64,000 nt of DNA from NCBI GenBank assembly GCA_002105175.1, contig MCGE01000006.1, positions 434,001 to 498,000 of the forward strand. Reading direction: 5' to 3'. The position numbers and the translations under genes are program-made. A model generated the notes under the pieces. That model was given only the letters and a program-made list of their open reading frames with translations. It was not told where the DNA came from and did not search any database. Source of the stretch: Absidia repens (Eukaryota > Mucoromycota > Mucoromycetes > Mucorales > Cunninghamellaceae). Shown piece after piece: positions 59,781 to 64,000 of the stretch (within the stretch, counting starts at the first letter, position 1; each line of letters begins with the position of its first letter).

Positions 59781-62098
59781 ATGTCTAAACATTTTATTTT
59801 TATCTTTTACAATAGTGCCATGTCATTTTTTCAATATTTTAGGACTTTCTTTGCGCCAAGCTTTTACGACAACTTCAAAACAACCACAGCTACTAGCTGC
59901 ACCACCACGCCTACAATTTGCACCACTGTTACTACAGAACCAATATTTGGAACACCGTTGACTTCTTCCTCTTCATGTGGCGAACCGTTGAATAGGGCCA
60001 AAACAAAGAAAGAACATATACCAGTTTATCCCGGACTTGAACGATACAAACTTTTGGAAAAACTCGGGGAGTAAGTCGTCGTTTAAAACATTGTTTATTT
60101 ATGCTTCATTGTCTAATCTTTTTGTTTTGATGATCATTCTTATCAATAGTGGTGCCTTCTCGGATGTTTACAAAGCTTTAGAACAAAATACCCAGGAAAA
60201 GGTGGCTATCAAGATTATTAGAAAATTGGAAATGAACACTGGCCAAGTAAGGTTGTTCTCTTTTGTGTTTTAGATCATGGGGTTGTTTTTTTTTTTTTTT
60301 TTAAACCTTCTTTTTTTTCATCTGATGGTCTTAAAAGAGATCCAGAGTCCTTAGGGAAGTCCAGATTATGCGCTCTCTTCAACATGATTCTATTATATCT
60401 TTATACAACTTTATGGAAACTAATCAAGTAAATATGTCGATCCACAGAAAAAGAAGGGATTATTTGTATCACTCATCCATAATTTCACATTTTTTTTATA
60501 GTTTTACTTTCTCATTCTGGAACTATGCGAAGGTGGTGAACTATTCCATCAAATTATCCATCTCACCTACTTTAGTGAAGACCTTGCACGACACTGTATT
60601 TGGCAAATTGCCGAAGCTATACGTTATTTGCATGAAGAAAAAGGGGTTGTCCACAGGTAATTGTTTATTAGAGTTTACTTTTATTCCTTTTTTTCTTTTT
60701 TTTTTTCTTTTTATGAGTGGTAATCTTTTTTCTTTTCTTTACTGTATTTATACTAACCACAAATACTTCTTCTTTTTCAGGGATATCAAGCCCGAGAATT
60801 TATTATTTACTCCGATACCTTTTATTGAAAACCATGGACGTTCGCAGCTATTGCAACCACAAGACGATGATGATGAGGAACTCAAAGTGGATGAAGGAGG
60901 ATTTATACTAAACTATGGTGGTGGCGGTATTGGCAAGGTTAAATTGGCGGACTTTGGGCTCTCGAAACTGATGATCAATGATGAAAAAGTGAAAACACCG
61001 TGCGGGACATTGGCTTACACTGCTCCTGAAATTGTACGTGATGAACATTACTCAAAATCTGTGGACATGTGGGCTCTAGGTTGTGTTCTTTACACCATGT
61101 TATGTGGCTTCCCTCCCTTTTATGATGATTCCGTTGATGTCCTGACCGACCAGGTGGCTAGGGGTCATTATGAATTTCTGTCTCCGTGGTGGGATTTTAT
61201 TTCGGACGATGCAAAGGATCTTATCACTCATGTGCTCTGTTTGGACCCGGATGACCGGTACGACATTCATCAATTTATGCAACACCCTTGGATGGCCAAC
61301 CAGGTAATGATAAAAATTGAAAGGACTGTGAATGGACCTGATGATCTCATTTGCGTTGTTTTGTTTTTTTAACAAAAAAAAATAAAGATACCTTCTTCAG
61401 ATGGTCAACCTCGAAGTATTGCTAGTTCATTGATTCCACCTCCGTCAACAACAACATCTGTGGCAAAAGAGAACATCGCAGCAACAAAATCTCGGGATAT
61501 TACATGCCGTGACCAACGTGATAGATTTACAACTTCCGTCTCTTCCATGAAAGAAATCATTAACTTATCCTACAAGGCACTCAGAAAATCAGACGAACAG
61601 AAACTGCGAGGCATATTTGATTATACTTTGAAAAATATTATTAGTGGAAACAACAATCATAACGAGGCTGATATTAATGATGGAGATATTGAAGAGGATG
61701 ATGATGACAGCGACTATGAAGACAGCATCGATGACACCCCGCGAGACGATATTATATTGCCAGACAATGACCGATCCCCGTCTGAAAAGCATCATCACCA
61801 CATTTATGAACATAAACGACTTGACGACGACATTTCAAAACCATCCAGAATGAATAGCAACAACGATACATTTGACATGGACATCGTCATTGGAGACAGC
61901 ATGGTACCAACTCTCCTTTCTAACCACCAATCGATCCAAACACCATTGGTCAACGGAACAAGAAAAAAGGAAAATCATCATCGATCCAAAAAGGTCTTCT
62001 CATTTGATTTGGACTTGGACAAGGCATCACTTCTTGAAAGAAGAAGAAAAGATCAATCGGCTTCGCTATCACCCTCACCGCTGGTTCGGATTACTTGA
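59781..62098 (+). CDS. CaMK-like kinase of the Srk1/Rck2 group
   Basis: 621 aa from six exons: 59781-60070, 60150-60246, 60338-60427, 60502-60656, 60781-61303 and 61388-62098. The kinase domain has GDGAFSDVYKALEQNTQEKV for the Gly loop, AIKIIRK for the ATP-site Lys, and LILELCEGGELFHQIIHLTY. VVHRDIKPENLLF is the catalytic loop, ADFGLSKL the DFG motif, CGTLAYTAPEIV the activation segment and MWALGCVLYTMLCGFPPF the F helix. Between HRD and DFG there is a 40-residue acidic, Gly-rich insert typical of the Srk1/Rck2 group. Fungal members act downstream of the Hog1/Sty1 stress MAPK. The C-terminal 240 residues after HPWMANQ are Ser/Asp-rich and disordered; they include a conserved-looking MKEIINLSYKALRK helix. 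Start could alternatively be the second ATG (MSFFQYF). Confidence 0.9.
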
Positions 62099-62777
62099 TT
62101 ATTCATTTCTTCCTATTTCCCTCTAGCGAAATTAGTTATATATTCCCCCTATTCTTTCCTTTTAGTATTTTTAGTTATATATCTTTGGATATTTGTATAT
62201 CCGTTCTTTGAACCCGTCCACTTCCACTTCATTTCTTATCCTTAATAAAAATAAAAATTATATCATGAATTTTTATTGGCTTTTTTTTTTTTATGCCGCG
62301 AGGGAGATTATACTTTTGTGAATAATCTGCTGTGGCAAGAGTCACAAAATGCGTCACCTCCGGTTCGCGTCCCAAACTTTTTTTTTTCTCAGCGCACTTT
62401 TCAATCTTGCCTCTTTTTTTTTTTTTTTTTTTTTTTTACCTCCTTCTTCCTCTCCATTTTCAACCGTTTTGGTGGTCTTTCGCAATTGTTTATTACGGTA
62501 AGTCCATCAAATACCCACAATACCCTACAGACTATTTAAGATGGATCAATTTAAATCTTCTCTTTATCTCATATTTAACCTTCCATTTTACTCACATATA
62601 TATTTCATTGTACTTATCTCCGCCTTCCTTCATCGATCTCCACCAAACCCTCCCTCTCATAGAAATCACCCCTCTGTTATAACTACTACCATTTCAACGA
62701 CAACAACACTATCAACCAAATCAATACTCACTAATCACGACGCTATTACAACACGCCAAGACATTTGACCACACAAC
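62099..62777. other. Intergenic, upstream of importin beta
   Basis: 3' flank of the kinase (AATAAAAATAAAAATT near 62245). A 25-base T run lies near 62414. No gene. Confidence 0.4.
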
Positions 62778-64000
62778 ATGGACGTTGCCACTCTTCTCGC
62801 CAACACTTTATCTCCCGGTAAGATACCTTTTCTTTTTGTAGTCATGGAACAAGATACCAATTTCTTCTCTTATTCTTTTATTGATGACACATAGATCGTA
62901 CTTCTCGGGATGAGGCCACTCAAAAACTGGAACTACTAGCCCAAGAAAATTATGTAAGCACTTAGTTGATCAAGTGAATAGATTGTCGTCCCAAGATCGA
63001 AATGACTAACCTCGGTTGGGGGGTGTCTCTTTTTTTTGGGGGGTGGGGTCTGTATATGACATAGACAAGCTACGCACTCTTACTGTCACAAGCTTTGGCC
63101 AACGAGCAAGTATCGGACGATATTCGCCTATCTGCTGGTCTTGCGTTGAAAAACACTTTATCTTCAAAGGTAACAATAAAATGGGTGTTTGGGTGATTGC
63201 CATTGAAGGGAGAACTTGATGATACTAATCATTGTGTATAATCCATAGGAATTTGTACGTCGTGAAGAACAAGGCCGCCGTTGGTTATTATTAGATGAAA
63301 ATAGTCGTATACAAATCAAGCAAACTGTAAGTAATAGTATTATAAAGGAGGAGAAGGGGGGTATATGGTAGAAGGGTATAGCAGCTGATTGACAATATGT
63401 CTACTTCCTTTATATATATATGACTCTCTTAGGCTTTACTGACTCTTGCCTCACAAAAGAAAATCGCTGGTCAAAGTGCAAGTCAGGTAATATTATCATG
63501 TTGTTTTCTTTTTGTTTTTGTTTTTTTGTTTTTTTGTTTTTTTTTGGTGTTTTTGGGTGAATTTGTTGCCTAATTTTAGGGTACTCCATTTATATTCGGT
63601 ATGATAGGTAGTTGCTGCAATTGCTGAAATCGAACTTCCACAAGGCCAATGGCAAGATCTGATCCCTGTTCTACTTGACTATGTAACCAACACTGACAAT
63701 GCTAATCTCAAGCAAGCGACTTTGAAAACTATTGGTTTTATATGCGAAACTGTGGTAAGTGGTATTGATATACATGCTTATTCAAAGCTTGCTTTACTGA
63801 TGACGCTTATTATCATATTGCTATTATTTCCACTGATAGCATCCCAAGGTTTTATCTGGCCGTTCGAATGAAATTCTCACTGCGGTTGTCCAAGGTGCCC
63901 GAAAGGAAGAACAACAGTAAGTGCAGACGCCTCCCTCCCATCCGGTTATTAGACCTTGTCTCACTTTATCCACTTTTGTTGTTAACCTATAGTAATGATG
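62778..64000 (+). CDS. Importin subunit beta-1 (Kap95), 5' part
   Basis: The gene runs off the right edge. Exons seen: 62778-62817, 62895-62953, then segments from about 63064 onwards. Translation gives MDVATLLANTLSPDRTSRDE, the start of HEAT repeat 1. SYALLLSQALANEQVSDDIR, SAGLALKNTLSSKEFVRREE, RWLLLDENSRIQIKQTALLT and QVVAAIAEIELPQGQWQDLI are characteristic of importin beta. It carries cargo, often through importin alpha, through nuclear pores and is released by RanGTP. About 190 of the usual 860-870 residues are visible. Introns are frequent, spaced 70-120 bp apart. Confidence 0.93.

Overview
This window looks like a chromosomal segment of an early-diverging filamentous fungus, most likely a Mucoromycota/Mucorales species. 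That placement is inferred, not tested. Supporting observations are GT-AG introns of mostly about 50-150 bp in nearly every gene, AT-rich intergenic DNA with long A/T homopolymers, and clearly fungal nuclear genes (Fpk1-, Srk1/Rck2-, Gyp8-, Psp1- and Shp1-like). I traced 20 protein genes exon by exon on both strands; in each, the exon lengths sum to a multiple of three. A 21st, importin beta, runs off the right edge. One tRNA gene is present. I see no virus, CRISPR or bacterial-type operon.

Layout. 1-11.8 kb is mobile-element territory. A hAT element (820-3575) lost its 3' end at a dispersed repeat. An element with about 150-bp terminal inverted repeats (3583-6524) is interrupted by a complete Tc1/mariner element (3917-5579) whose transposase carries a frameshift. 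A tRNA-Gly(GCC) gene (7436-7506) follows, then a pair of about 490-bp direct repeats (7533-8035 and 9150-9640). 11.8-25.3 kb is gene-dense: SET/MYND protein, C2H2 factor, eIF3h, TBC1D20/Gyp8-type protein, second C2H2 factor, p47/Shp1, Ser/Asn-rich protein. 25.3-31.4 kb is gene-poor and holds two repeat copies in inverted orientation. 31.4-39.3 kb carries a Psp1-family protein, a small RVxF protein, an Fpk1-type AGC kinase and mitochondrial ATP synthase alpha. 39.3-46.7 kb holds an ankyrin-DysF-FYVE protein between repeat copies. 46.7-64 kb carries DRG1, a multi-pass membrane protein, a low-molecular-weight tyrosine phosphatase, mitochondrial uS9, Utp23, a bHLH factor, a HINT3-like protein, an Srk1/Rck2 kinase and importin beta.

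The genes are mostly housekeeping and do not form one pathway. Loose themes are ribosome production and translation (eIF3h, DRG1, Utp23, uS9m), membrane identity and traffic (TBC protein, p47, Fpk1-like kinase, ankyrin-DysF-FYVE) and signalling (two kinases, a phosphatase, a possible PP1-docking peptide). Several pairs are head-to-head with short shared upstream regions: p47/Ser-rich protein, RVxF protein/Fpk1-like kinase, and uS9m/Utp23.

The strongest unexplained signal is a noncoding dispersed repeat family, called REP here, with seven recognisable copies in 64 kb. It shares a core reading GGGAAACCCTTTCATTTTGG, and its two longest copies align over about 0.9 kb. It resembles no coding transposon I recognise.
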